From positions 248,001-312,000 of the forward strand of contig NZ_CP115483.1 of NCBI RefSeq assembly GCF_027627455.1: DNA of 64,000 bases, in the 5' to 3' direction. The notes under the pieces were generated by a model. It was given only the letters and a program-made list of their open reading frames with translations, made no database searches and was not told the origin of the DNA. The stretch comes from Sphingobacterium sp. SYP-B4668 (GTDB lineage: Bacteria > Bacteroidota > Bacteroidia > Sphingobacteriales > Sphingobacteriaceae). Position 1 is the first letter of the stretch. Every line of letters starts with the position of its first letter. A program made the position numbers and the translations under genes. This document shows positions 8,185-17,551 of the stretch, piece by piece.

Positions 8185-11100
8185 ATGATAAATATTATTT
8201 TGAAAAAATACCTCTCACCTTGGTGTAGTGGCATGGCCGGTCCTTGTTCAAACGTGAAGAACAAAAGGATGCTAGCGATAGTTGTTCAATTCATACTTTT
8301 CATGTCCATGACCTATGCACAGCAGCAAGTGACGGGCACCGTGCGGGATAATGATAATAATCCAATAACCGGTGTTACGGTTTCTATAAAGGGAAAGAAT
8401 GTGATGGTGTCTACAGATCAAGATGGAACTTTTACCATCAATGTGCCCGACCCAATGAATGACATATTGCTTTTTAAAAGTATGGGCATCACTCCTTTAG
8501 AAGTAGCCGTCGCCAACCAAAGAGAATTGCGTGTACAGTTAGAAGCCAACGAGCAACACTTAGATGAAGTATTGGTCATTGGATATGGTTCTCAATCCAG
8601 AGAGTCACTTACCACTGCTGTCTCGAAGTTGGATAGTAAAGTGTTGGAAAATGTATCCTATGCCAATGCCGCATCCGCGCTCCAAGGGACCGTTTCGGGG
8701 GTTAGGGTGCAAAGCACTTCAGGGCAGCCAGGTGCCGCACCTCGCGTTATCGTGCGTGGAGGGACATCCATCAACAACCCCAACGGTGCGTCTCCTTTAT
8801 ACATTATTGACGGAATAATTCGGACCAATATGAATGATATTAACTCGGATGATATAGCGTCGATGCAGGTTCTTAAGGACGCGGCGGCCACGGCTATCTA
8901 TGGAGCGCGAGGATCCAATGGTGTTGTTATTATTACCACGAAGAACGGGAGTGCAAATAAAATGACGATTGATTATTCGTATAACTTATCTTCATCTAAA
9001 GTAAATAAACTGTATGATATGGCCTCAGCTCGTGATTATATTTATTATGGTCGGATTGGGGCGTTAGTCGCCGATCGCAAGGTGCCGGGATCCAGCAATC
9101 TGCTAAGTCAGCCCTCCGGTTTCGGTGTGGGTAATGATTTGACAAATAATACGGGATTCACGACACAATATTTAAGCGATTTAAATAGGCACAAACTAAA
9201 CGAGGGATGGCAATCCATGCCAGACCCCATTGATCCCTCAAAGACAATCATATATCAAGAAACTGATTGGCAGGATGTTCTTTTTCAACCTAGTATCTCT
9301 CATGATCACCACCTAGCTATATCTGGTGGGAGTGAGAAAGCTACCGTTAATGCGAGTGTCGGCTATATGAAGAATAATGGTATTGCTATCACCACCTTTT
9401 ATGATCGTCTCTCCGCTAATCTGAATACAGGTTTAAAGGTGGACGACAAGTTGAATGTGAACGGAAAGATGATGTATACCTATTCCACCAATAATAGTGT
9501 CTATAGCGATACGGAGTTGTTCTTCAGGGCTGCGGGTCTTGCGCCCACAGCTAAGTATCAATTTGAGGATGGCCAATTAGCTCCAGGAGCTGGTCGAAAT
9601 ACTGGGAACCCAGCTTATTATCTAAACAAAAGAGATAATAAAAATGCCAATGAGAACCTTACGTTGGCACTATCGGCAGATTGGACGCCCTTACCCGGAT
9701 TGACCATTTCTCCTCAAGCTTCGCTTTACAAAATATCTGGAGATAGCTATGCTTTCATTCATTCCTATATTAACGGAGTTGGTAACTTCAATACTACACG
9801 TCCTGCATCCTCGGCCTACAACAAGACTTTACAGACCCAAGCCGATCTTATTGCCAATTATACCAAAAGCATCGCTGATCACAATTTTCAGTTAATGGGT
9901 GGTTTTTCCTATTTTAAAAGATATGTGTTTGGATTAAGTGCGTCGGGTCAAGGTGCTGCCACAGATCTCATTCCCACGCTGAATGCATCTTCTACACCGG
10001 TGGCGGTAGGCGGCAATGAGAGCAATTTTGCTATGGTCGGGTATTTCTCTAGGGCGAACTATGATTATGCCCAAAAATATCTTTTGTCAATCACTGCCCG
10101 ATATGACGGAGCATCTAATTTGGGACAAAACTACAAATGGGGTTTTTTCCCTGGCGTGTCTCTAGGTTGGAATATGCATAAGGAGGACTTTTTTACAGCA
10201 GTCAAACCTATCGTCTCACAGTTTAAATTGAGAGCCAGTTACGGCGTCAATGGTAATATCAGCGGGCTGTCTGATTTTCATGCGCAGGGGGCTTATGCCG
10301 TAGGTAATCGATATCTAGGCGAGTCTGCTGTTGAGAATACAGTCTTGGCCAACCCCAATTTGAAATGGGAACAATCCAAAACCTTTGATATTGGCGTTGA
10401 TCTGGGTTTCCTAGACAATAGGTTTAGCATCCTATTTGACTTTTATAACCGCACGACCAATGATTTGATTACCAATTTAACTTTGCCTCCCTCGACCGGA
10501 TTCTCTAGCATCTCTACAAATTTAGGTAGTCTCCAGAATAAAGGCATTGAATTGGAACTGAATACCGAGCTGACTTCTCGGAGCTCACCAGTACGATGGG
10601 ATTTGGGCTTCAACCTGTCAACCGTCAAATCTAAAATTATAAAATTACCTGAAAACGGAGTAAAGCATAACAGAGTGGGTGGAGTATATGTTTGGGATGC
10701 GAGTATGAATGGTTATAATTGGTTAGGTGGTCTACAAGAAGGTGGTCGTATAGGTGATTACTATGCTTGGCAACAAGTTGGTATTTATGCTACTGATGAA
10801 GAAGCCAAGAAAGCCCCTACGGATTTGACTATGCCTTTTGCAGATAAGACCAAATATGGGGGAGATGTTAATTATCAAGATTTGGATCGTAATGACACCT
10901 TGGATACACGTGACCTCATGTATCAGGGTAATCCATACCCAACCTTAACAGGCGGCATGTCGACTTCTGTATCCTATAAAGGACTGTCGCTATATGTCCG
11001 GATGGATTACACCAAAGGGCACACCATTTATAACTATGCTAAGATATTTTTAAGTGGTATGTGGGCTCCACATTTAAATATCCCACAGGAGATGATTGAC

Positions 11101-11445
11101 AAAGGTTGGAAAGAACCGGGAGATATTGCGGAACGCCCCCAATATATTCCAGGTACGGCCAATTATAGTTATTGGAGGGGGAGTGCTTATCACCTGACAT
11201 CCACTAATTCCGAATTCTATGAAAAAGGCGACTTTTTGACCCTTAGAGAGATTACGGTAAGTTATAAATTCCCGACGAGCTGGGCCAACAAAGTTAAACT
11301 TCAAAATCTAAGGATGAATGTCACGGGTAGTAATTTATTCTACTTTACAAATTATACAGGTATGAATCCCGAAGACGGAGGGACCGATCAGGGCAGATAT
11401 CCTATTCCCCGAAATTTTTCATTGGGTATAAAGGCGTCATTTTAA
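8185..11445 (+). CDS. SusC/RagA-type TonB-dependent outer membrane transporter, pair 1
   Basis: This 1086-residue protein begins with a long N-region and a hydrophobic signal segment ending near 'MSMTYAQ'. A carboxypeptidase-D regulatory-like domain follows ('VTGTVRDNDNNPITGVTV'), then the SusC-type TonB box 'LDEVLVIGYG', the plug (with 'GASPLYIIDGI' and 'GSNGVVIITTK'), and a beta-barrel ending in Phe. There is no STN domain before the CPD domain, so it should not signal to a FecR anti-sigma factor. This fits control by the araC-linked promoter just upstream. It forms the TonB-dependent channel for a glycan fragment together with the SusD at 11472. The start at 8185 gives a short leader from the predicted promoter; Met at 8269 is an alternative. 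Confidence 0.93.
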   Translation: MINIILKKYLSPWCSGMAGPCSNVKNKRMLAIVVQFILFMSMTYAQQQVTGTVRDNDNNPITGVTVSIKGKNVMVSTDQDGTFTINVPDPMNDILLFKSMGITPLEVAVANQRELRVQLEANEQHLDEVLVIGYGSQSRESLTTAVSKLDSKVLENVSYANAASALQGTVSGVRVQSTSGQPGAAPRVIVRGGTSINNPNGASPLYIIDGIIRTNMNDINSDDIASMQVLKDAAATAIYGARGSNGVVIITTKNGSANKMTIDYSYNLSSSKVNKLYDMASARDYIYYGRIGALVADRKVPGSSNLLSQPSGFGVGNDLTNNTGFTTQYLSDLNRHKLNEGWQSMPDPIDPSKTIIYQETDWQDVLFQPSISHDHHLAISGGSEKATVNASVGYMKNNGIAITTFYDRLSANLNTGLKVDDKLNVNGKMMYTYSTNNSVYSDTELFFRAAGLAPTAKYQFEDGQLAPGAGRNTGNPAYYLNKRDNKNANENLTLALSADWTPLPGLTISPQASLYKISGDSYAFIHSYINGVGNFNTTRPASSAYNKTLQTQADLIANYTKSIADHNFQLMGGFSYFKRYVFGLSASGQGAATDLIPTLNASSTPVAVGGNESNFAMVGYFSRANYDYAQKYLLSITARYDGASNLGQNYKWGFFPGVSLGWNMHKEDFFTAVKPIVSQFKLRASYGVNGNISGLSDFHAQGAYAVGNRYLGESAVENTVLANPNLKWEQSKTFDIGVDLGFLDNRFSILFDFYNRTTNDLITNLTLPPSTGFSSISTNLGSLQNKGIELELNTELTSRSSPVRWDLGFNLSTVKSKIIKLPENGVKHNRVGGVYVWDASMNGYNWLGGLQEGGRIGDYYAWQQVGIYATDEEAKKAPTDLTMPFADKTKYGGDVNYQDLDRNDTLDTRDLMYQGNPYPTLTGGMSTSVSYKGLSLYVRMDYTKGHTIYNYAKIFLSGMWAPHLNIPQEMIDKGWKEPGDIAERPQYIPGTANYSYWRGSAYHLTSTNSEFYEKGDFLTLREITVSYKFPTSWANKVKLQNLRMNVTGSNLFYFTNYTGMNPEDGGTDQGRYPIPRNFSLGIKASF

Positions 11446-11471
11446 TCAGCTCACCGTAATTTATAGATATC

Positions 11472-12929
11472 ATGAAAAATATTATTATTAAAATATGTGT
11501 TTTACTTGGACTTTCTTACAATGTCAGTTCTTGTAATAAGTCATTGGAGCTGGATCCTACTAGTGTCATTACCAATGCTTCATTTTGGAAAAGCGAAGAT
11601 GATGCAAAAGGTGGTCTTACGGCACTGTATGTCAAACAAAGAGCTTTGGCCAATCTTAATCTTTTTGTTTGGGGTGAAGCTCGTAGTGAGGTTATGGAAT
11701 GGAGCAAAGTAAGCGGTACACTGGATTATGATAGGTATTATCTGAATACGTTGAATAGAACCTCTGCGGGGCCTAGTTGGCAATCTGTGTATTCAGCAAT
11801 CAACGATGCCAACCTCATTCTGAAATATGTGCCCAATATCAGTTTTAGTAATGAACAGGATAAAAAGAACATTCTTGCCCAGGCTTATGTCTCACGTGCA
11901 TTTTTATATTTTGTGTTGCTTAGGACATGGGGAGATGTTCCGATCCGTACGGAGCCTGTAGAAGGTGCATCGCCTGAGGTCATACAAAGGAAAAGAGCGC
12001 CGCAGACAGAAGTTGTTGCATTGATTAAGAAAGATATAGAAGATGCCTCTAGTCTATTCGCTAACAATTCATTCTTGAAAAGTAGGAATTATTGGTCTCG
12101 GGCTGGGGCCCAAGCGTTAAAGGCCGATGTATATCTTTGGTCCGGCAAACGGTTGAATGGCGGACAAGCCGATTTGGCGGAGGCCATCAAAGCGTGTGAA
12201 GAAGTCGAAAAAGCAGACATCAGTCTTTTACCTAATTTTGCGGATTTGTATAAATATACCAACAAGAATAATAAAGAAGTAATTATGGCCATTGGTAATC
12301 GGGAGCTTGAAATAGGGAATAATTATTTCTTCAATATGTATTCTGCCAAGTCTCCTACCGATGTAGACCCGCAGACAGGTGAAATAATTGGACAAACTGC
12401 GGGAGGCATGGTTTGGACGGTCACTGAATTGGTGAAGAATCAATTTAAGACCCAAGACAAGCGCAGAGATGCTTCATTTATGGAGATACCGTCCACCACT
12501 TTCTATCCAACATTGATTCTTAAAGGGCGGGGTACATTGATTTCGGGGGTGCGGTATTATACCAGTGATTTTGTCATCTATCGTTTGGCAGATGTATTGT
12601 TGATGAAAGCGGAAGCCAAAAATGCACTTAACCAAGATCCCTCCGCAGAAATGAATTTGATTCGTCAGCGAGCCTTTGGACAGGATTACGAAGTTAACAA
12701 GTTTGTATCCACCACCAAAGAGCAGAACGACGCACTAATCTTACAGGAGCGATTGTTGGAATTAGTTTTTGAAGGTAAGCGTTGGTGGGATTTGGTACGT
12801 TTTAACAAGGCGTTTGACAAGGTGCCTACACTGTTGGGCAAGGAGAGTCAAAAACATTTGGAGTATTTTCCGTTATCAGAACAAGTACTTAGTTTAGAGC
12901 CTTTGGTTGAGCAAACCGAAGGGTATTAA
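11472..12929 (+). CDS. SusD/RagB-family glycan-binding lipoprotein, pair 1
   Basis: This 485-residue lipoprotein has its signal peptide and lipobox ending at Cys21 ('YNVSSC'). The SusD helical (TPR-like) scaffold is visible in 'AYVSRAFLYFVLLRTWGDVP', a standard SusD block, and near the end in 'LQERLLELVFEGKRWWDLVR', the conserved RagB C-terminal signature. SusD proteins sit over the SusC channel at the cell surface and capture the glycan. It follows its SusC partner by 26 bases and is about 100 residues shorter than many SusD proteins, though still within the family range. A sialidase-fold secreted enzyme follows 29 bases later and probably acts on the same substrate. Confidence 0.93.
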   Translation: MKNIIIKICVLLGLSYNVSSCNKSLELDPTSVITNASFWKSEDDAKGGLTALYVKQRALANLNLFVWGEARSEVMEWSKVSGTLDYDRYYLNTLNRTSAGPSWQSVYSAINDANLILKYVPNISFSNEQDKKNILAQAYVSRAFLYFVLLRTWGDVPIRTEPVEGASPEVIQRKRAPQTEVVALIKKDIEDASSLFANNSFLKSRNYWSRAGAQALKADVYLWSGKRLNGGQADLAEAIKACEEVEKADISLLPNFADLYKYTNKNNKEVIMAIGNRELEIGNNYFFNMYSAKSPTDVDPQTGEIIGQTAGGMVWTVTELVKNQFKTQDKRRDASFMEIPSTTFYPTLILKGRGTLISGVRYYTSDFVIYRLADVLLMKAEAKNALNQDPSAEMNLIRQRAFGQDYEVNKFVSTTKEQNDALILQERLLELVFEGKRWWDLVRFNKAFDKVPTLLGKESQKHLEYFPLSEQVLSLEPLVEQTEGY

Positions 12930-12958
12930 TTTTAAATGTCAAATTAAATAAGATAAAA

Positions 12959-14146
12959 ATGAAGTTTAATAAAATCAGTATGGCAGTACTTATGTTTGTA
13001 TTCTGCATTGTCAATACATTACCTGCCCAGCAAACCAAGCCCGTCAATACCTCGGGTTTGAAAAAGATAAAAGACTTGGTTATCTATTCAGATACTCTTT
13101 TTTATGCAGCTTTTCCTTCAGTAGTGAAGGCCAAGAATGGCAAGTACATTCTGGCATTCCGCCGCGCTCCCGAACGTCGAATATTTGGAGAAAAACATAC
13201 CATGCATGTCGATCCCAATAGTTACTTAGTACAGCTCCAATCAGACAATGGCTGGGACTGGTCCAGTAATCCCCAATTGATATACGCTCATCCTTTTGGT
13301 GGCTCCCAAGATCCTTGTCTGCTGACTTTACGGGATGGTACCATCATTTGTGCCAGTTATGGATGGTCCTTTTTGAGAGAAGACGGTCTAAAAAATTTGA
13401 GTAAGCAACATTTTCAATCTGGAGACGGAACATTTTTGGGAGGATACATAGTGAAATCTAAGGATAATGGGCAGACATGGCAAGGACCGATCTACCCTCC
13501 ATCTATCCAGCAGGAGGTCAATCACGATATGTATAGCAATAAAGTGCCGGTATACAATCGAGGAGCCATGGTCGAAGGGAGGAGTGGCCGGATATATTGG
13601 GTCGTTGCTGCCACCGATAATGCTCAGACGAAGAAAACCTCAAATTACCTCATGACTTCAGATGATAAAGGGGCCACCTGGTCATACCAATCTGTCGTGG
13701 CGGAAGATCCTAAGGTATTCTTCAACGAGACCTCGATTTATGAGACGCCCAAAGGCGATTTGGTCGCATTTTTAAGGACTGCAATGTTTGACGACCAGGC
13801 GTGTATCGCGCGATCGACAGATGGTGGGAAAACTTTCAAGTGGCAAAGTATGGGCTTTAAGGGGCACCCGTTGCAGGCTTTACGACTTCCGGACGATCGG
13901 GTATTGGTTACTTACGGGTATCGACATCAACCCTTTGGTATACGGGCACGTATCTTGAATGCGGAGTGTACGGACTTTGATACTGCTCCAGAATTTGTTA
14001 TCAGAGAAGACGGTGGTAGTGGTGATATTGGATATCCATGGGCAGTGATGTTGGATAAGAATAGAATTCTGGTCACCTATTATTATAATAAAAATAATGG
14101 GACTAGACATATAGCGGGTTCTATTTTGGAAATTGTTAAAAAGTAG
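12959..14146 (+). CDS. Secreted sialidase-fold (BNR/Asp-box) protein 1
   Basis: This 395-residue protein has a cleavable signal peptide ending near 'NTLPAQQ'. The six-bladed sialidase fold is indicated by Asp-box-like repeats: 'SKDNGQTW', 'SDDKGATW' and 'STDGGKTF'. The blocks 'NETSIYETPKG', 'LPDDRVLVTYGYR' and 'GDIGYPWAV' are shared with the lipoprotein at 23877, so the two are paralogues. A classical F/Y-R-I-P motif with the first sialidase arginine was not found, so cleavage of sialic acid is not proven; relatives are routinely annotated 'exo-alpha-sialidase' without evidence. No N-acetylneuraminate lyase or mannosamine genes occur in the window. It closes the first SusC/SusD operon and is followed by a hairpin terminator at 14208. 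Confidence 0.85.
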   Translation: MKFNKISMAVLMFVFCIVNTLPAQQTKPVNTSGLKKIKDLVIYSDTLFYAAFPSVVKAKNGKYILAFRRAPERRIFGEKHTMHVDPNSYLVQLQSDNGWDWSSNPQLIYAHPFGGSQDPCLLTLRDGTIICASYGWSFLREDGLKNLSKQHFQSGDGTFLGGYIVKSKDNGQTWQGPIYPPSIQQEVNHDMYSNKVPVYNRGAMVEGRSGRIYWVVAATDNAQTKKTSNYLMTSDDKGATWSYQSVVAEDPKVFFNETSIYETPKGDLVAFLRTAMFDDQACIARSTDGGKTFKWQSMGFKGHPLQALRLPDDRVLVTYGYRHQPFGIRARILNAECTDFDTAPEFVIREDGGSGDIGYPWAVMLDKNRILVTYYYNKNNGTRHIAGSILEIVKK

Positions 14147-14207
14147 TCAAAAGACGAGGACCTACCTACTTTTAATGGGGATATAAGTTCTCTCGAAATC
14201 GAAATTT

Positions 14208-14249
14208 AAAAAAATCTAGTTGTACATTTTGTGCAGCTGGATTTTTTTG
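14208..14249 (+). terminator. Rho-independent terminator after sialidase-fold gene 1
   Basis: An A-rich arm running into TCTAGTTGTAC pairs with GTGCAGCTGGA and a following T-run, with a 5-base loop (14226-14230). Three pairs are G-U. The stem is about 18 bp and ends in seven T residues. It separates the pair-1 operon from promoter C. Confidence 0.75.
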
Positions 14250-14278
14250 TTTCAAGATGGCATATCCAAATCATTCTC

Positions 14279-14343
14279 TGAAATATTGTATCTAATTTCA
14301 AACGAAAAGTACTAGTCAATTTGCTGCAACAGACCTATTTTTG
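14279..14343 (+). promoter_or_regulatory. Promoter C of the araC-linked regulon, upstream of susC pair 2
   Basis: The box TGAAATATTGTATC (14279-14292) is identical to that of promoter B. AAAAGTACTAG (14305-14315) differs from promoter B by one base. The -7 element TATTTTTG (14336-14343) starts 57 bp after the box start. Predicted transcription begins near 14350, so the susC start must lie downstream; this supports the ATG at 14416. Confidence 0.7.
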
Positions 14344-14415
14344 ATAATCAACTTAACTGAATTATGTATAGTGGAGAGCACACTCTTGCCATCCATTAGT
14401 ATTAAACCACAAATT

Positions 14416-17400
14416 ATGAAACGAATTATTCAATCATTGTTATTAGCTGGACTTCGTTTTTTATTTCTTTCGATTTTTTATTTTCCGTGTGATGGCTTTG
14501 CACAAGATTTGCAGGTAAGCGGATCGGTAAGGGACAGCACGGGCATAGCAATCTCAGGAGCCACTATTACGCTTTTGGGTAGCTCGAAGGGAGTATTAAC
14601 GGACGAAAAGGGAAACTATTCTATTGAAGTACCCGGAGGAGCTTCTTTATTATTCACGTTTATTGGAATGGAAACACTTAATATTCCTGTAAACAATCGA
14701 CAGCAGATTGACGTTGTCTTGATGCCTCGAAAGGATGTATTGGACGAAGTAACTGTTGTCGCATTTGGGCAGCAGAAAAAAGAAAGTGTTGTGGGTGCTA
14801 TTACTACGGTAAAGCCGAGTGATCTCAAGGTGCCATCAAGCAACCTCACATCGGCACTGGCTGGTCGTGTAGCAGGTTTGATTGCATTCCAACAAAGTGG
14901 GGAGCCAGGTGCAGATAATGCTGATTTTTTCATTAGAGGGGTGACTAGTTTTGGCTATTCCAATCGTCCATTGATATTGGTTGACGGCGTAGAAATGCCT
15001 GCCACAGAGTTAGCTAGGCTACAAGTTGACGACTTGGAGAGCTTTTCTATTATGAAAGATGCATCTGCCACAGCCCTGTATGGTGCCCGTGGGGCCAATG
15101 GCGTCATCCTAATTACGACGAAATCTGGGCGTGAGGGTAAGGCAAATATTTCTTTTCGCTATGAGTCCTCTCTTTCTCAAGCAACACGAGACGTGGACCT
15201 GGCCGATCCTGTCACCTATATGGAATTGGCCAATGAAGCCTCCTTGACTCGAGGGAATCTGCTTACTCCCTATTCTTGGGAAAAGATTGAACGAACGCGA
15301 GAAGGCAGAGATCCCATATTATATCCTGCAACTGACTGGAGGAACCTTCTGTTGAAAGATCAGGCGTTGAATAATCGAGTCAATCTAAATGTAAGCGGAG
15401 GAGGAAAGGTAGCCCGTTACTACGTGGCTGCAACTTATAACAAAGATAATGGGATGCTCAAAGTAGACCCAAGGAATAATTTTAATAATAATATTGATTT
15501 AAAAACCTATGGATTGCGCTCCAATGTCAATATCAACTTGACCAAGAGTACCGAAGCCATCGTCCGATTGAATTCAACTTGGACCGATTACAACGGTCCC
15601 TTAGGTAATGGTGCCGATTTTTATCGACAGATTATTAAGACTAATCCTGTTTTGTTTCCAGCATACTACGAGCCGGATGCGGCCAATCAAACGACCGAAC
15701 ACATCTTGTTTGGAAATTATGATTTGGGACAATATTTGAATCCATATGCCAACATGATGAAGGGATATCGAGATTATACCAACGCCATGTTCTTGGCTCA
15801 GTTTGAATTGAAACAAGACTTAGATTTCGTACTTCCTGGTTTAAAAGTGAGCGGAATGTTCAACACCACTCGCTACAATTTTTATCAAGTATCCCGTGCA
15901 TACAGCCCTTTTTACTACACTGTATCCAATTATGACAAAAATACGGGCGAGTATACGTTATCCAACTTGAATCCCACCACCGCCTATGAGTATCTAAATT
16001 ATAGTGAAGATGCCAAGCAAATTACGTCAGAGAACTATACACAAGGTATCGTGAGCTATAACACCGAATTGCAGGAAAAACATGCTATTAGCGGAATGCT
16101 GGTTTTTACGCTTCAGAACAAAATATCTGCAAATGCGGGTAGCCTTCAAAATTCATTGGCGAGACGTAATACTGGAGTTGCGGGAAGATTTACCTATGCC
16201 CTTCAGAGCCGATATTTTTTAGAAGCCAATTTTGGATATAATGGTTCAGAACGCTTTGCAAAGAAGAATCGATTCGGTTTTTTCCCCTCTATTGGTGGTG
16301 CGTGGTATATTTCCAAAGAGAAGTTTTGGGAGGGAGATATCAGAAATATCGTTCACAATTTAAAGCTGAGGGCGACTTATGGTTTAGTGGGTAATGATGC
16401 AATAGGTAGTATCGACGATCGCTTCTTTTATCTGTCGCAAGTCAATCCAAATAATGCTAATCGCGGCTATCTATTTGGTTCGGAGTTTGGAAACAAGATT
16501 AATGGAGTATCCGAATCGAGATATGAAAATCCTTTTATAACCTGGGAAACGTCCAAGAAACTGAATTTGAGCGTAGAAGCGGGTTTGTTCAATATTGCCA
16601 ATTTGGTGGTTGACCTCTATCAGGAGCAACGATACAATATTTTAATGACCAGGGCGCATACTCCTAATACAATGGGCCTACTCACCTTGCCCCAAGCCAA
16701 TGTGGGTGCTGCTACTAGCAAGGGAATAGATGCCTCTCTTGAGGTCAGTAAAAACCTGAACAACGGTTGGTATATTTCTGCACGTGGAAACTTCACATAT
16801 GCCAAGAGCAAATATACCCAGTATGAAGAGCCAGACTATAGTAATATTCCGTGGCTTTCGCGTATAAATCGCCCTATTGGTCAACAATATGGCTTTATCG
16901 CCGAACGCCTGTTTGTAGATGACGAAGAGGCCTACAATTCACCTACGCAATTCGGGAAGGTAATGGGAGGAGATATAAAATTCAAGGATATCAATGGTGA
17001 CGGTATAATTTCGGATTTGGACAAAGTTGCTATCGGCTTTCCTACTACTCCAGGAATGACTTATGGATTTGGATTTTCTGTGGCGTTCAAAGGCATGGAT
17101 ATTTCGACATTCCTACAGGGGTCGGCCAAATCATCTTTTTGGATCGATCCTGCAGCTACCGCACCGTTTATCTCCGGAGCAACTGGTGAAAACAATCAGT
17201 TGTTGACGGCTTATGCCAACGACCATTGGTCCGAGGATAATCGTAACCTCAAAGCACTATGGCCTCGACTGAACGAAATTGCCAGCGAAAACAATAATAA
17301 ACTAAGCACTTGGTTTATGCGCAACGGAGCCTTCTTACGTATCAAGCAAGTTGAACTGGGCTATACAATAAAACAAGAAGTTAGCAAGCGAGTTGGCCTG

Positions 17401-17541
17401 GAAAAAGTTCGGTTGTATATCAATGGGTCCAATTTACATAATTTTTCAAAATTTAAGATTTGGGATTCCGAAATGGGCGGTAATGGTTTGGGATATCCCT
17501 TACAGCAAGTCTACAATTTTGGGTTACAATGTTCACTTTAA
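14416..17541 (+). CDS. SusC/RagA-type TonB-dependent transporter, pair 2
   Basis: This 1041-residue protein has a signal peptide ending near 'CDGFAQ', a carboxypeptidase-D regulatory-like domain ('VSGSVRDSTGIAISGATI'), the TonB box region 'LDEVTVVAFGQQ', a plug with 'GYSNRPLILVDGVEM' and 'GANGVILITTKSG', and the barrel. It lacks an STN domain, like the SusC of pair 1, and is driven by the same type of promoter. The ATG at 14416 is chosen because the signal peptide starts there and the predicted promoter overlaps the upstream in-frame TTG. Having two SusC/SusD pairs in one regulon suggests uptake of two products, or of two sizes of one product. Confidence 0.93.
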   Translation: MKRIIQSLLLAGLRFLFLSIFYFPCDGFAQDLQVSGSVRDSTGIAISGATITLLGSSKGVLTDEKGNYSIEVPGGASLLFTFIGMETLNIPVNNRQQIDVVLMPRKDVLDEVTVVAFGQQKKESVVGAITTVKPSDLKVPSSNLTSALAGRVAGLIAFQQSGEPGADNADFFIRGVTSFGYSNRPLILVDGVEMPATELARLQVDDLESFSIMKDASATALYGARGANGVILITTKSGREGKANISFRYESSLSQATRDVDLADPVTYMELANEASLTRGNLLTPYSWEKIERTREGRDPILYPATDWRNLLLKDQALNNRVNLNVSGGGKVARYYVAATYNKDNGMLKVDPRNNFNNNIDLKTYGLRSNVNINLTKSTEAIVRLNSTWTDYNGPLGNGADFYRQIIKTNPVLFPAYYEPDAANQTTEHILFGNYDLGQYLNPYANMMKGYRDYTNAMFLAQFELKQDLDFVLPGLKVSGMFNTTRYNFYQVSRAYSPFYYTVSNYDKNTGEYTLSNLNPTTAYEYLNYSEDAKQITSENYTQGIVSYNTELQEKHAISGMLVFTLQNKISANAGSLQNSLARRNTGVAGRFTYALQSRYFLEANFGYNGSERFAKKNRFGFFPSIGGAWYISKEKFWEGDIRNIVHNLKLRATYGLVGNDAIGSIDDRFFYLSQVNPNNANRGYLFGSEFGNKINGVSESRYENPFITWETSKKLNLSVEAGLFNIANLVVDLYQEQRYNILMTRAHTPNTMGLLTLPQANVGAATSKGIDASLEVSKNLNNGWYISARGNFTYAKSKYTQYEEPDYSNIPWLSRINRPIGQQYGFIAERLFVDDEEAYNSPTQFGKVMGGDIKFKDINGDGIISDLDKVAIGFPTTPGMTYGFGFSVAFKGMDISTFLQGSAKSSFWIDPAATAPFISGATGENNQLLTAYANDHWSEDNRNLKALWPRLNEIASENNNKLSTWFMRNGAFLRIKQVELGYTIKQEVSKRVGLEKVRLYINGSNLHNFSKFKIWDSEMGGNGLGYPLQQVYNFGLQCSL

Positions 17542-17551
17542 AATATTTACT

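Noticed and set aside
8218..8257. tRNA-like pieces (GGTGTAGTGG and GTTCAAAC) near the start of susC pair 1
   Set aside because: No acceptor or anticodon stem can be formed around them, and the stretch lies in the open frame just upstream of a signal peptide.
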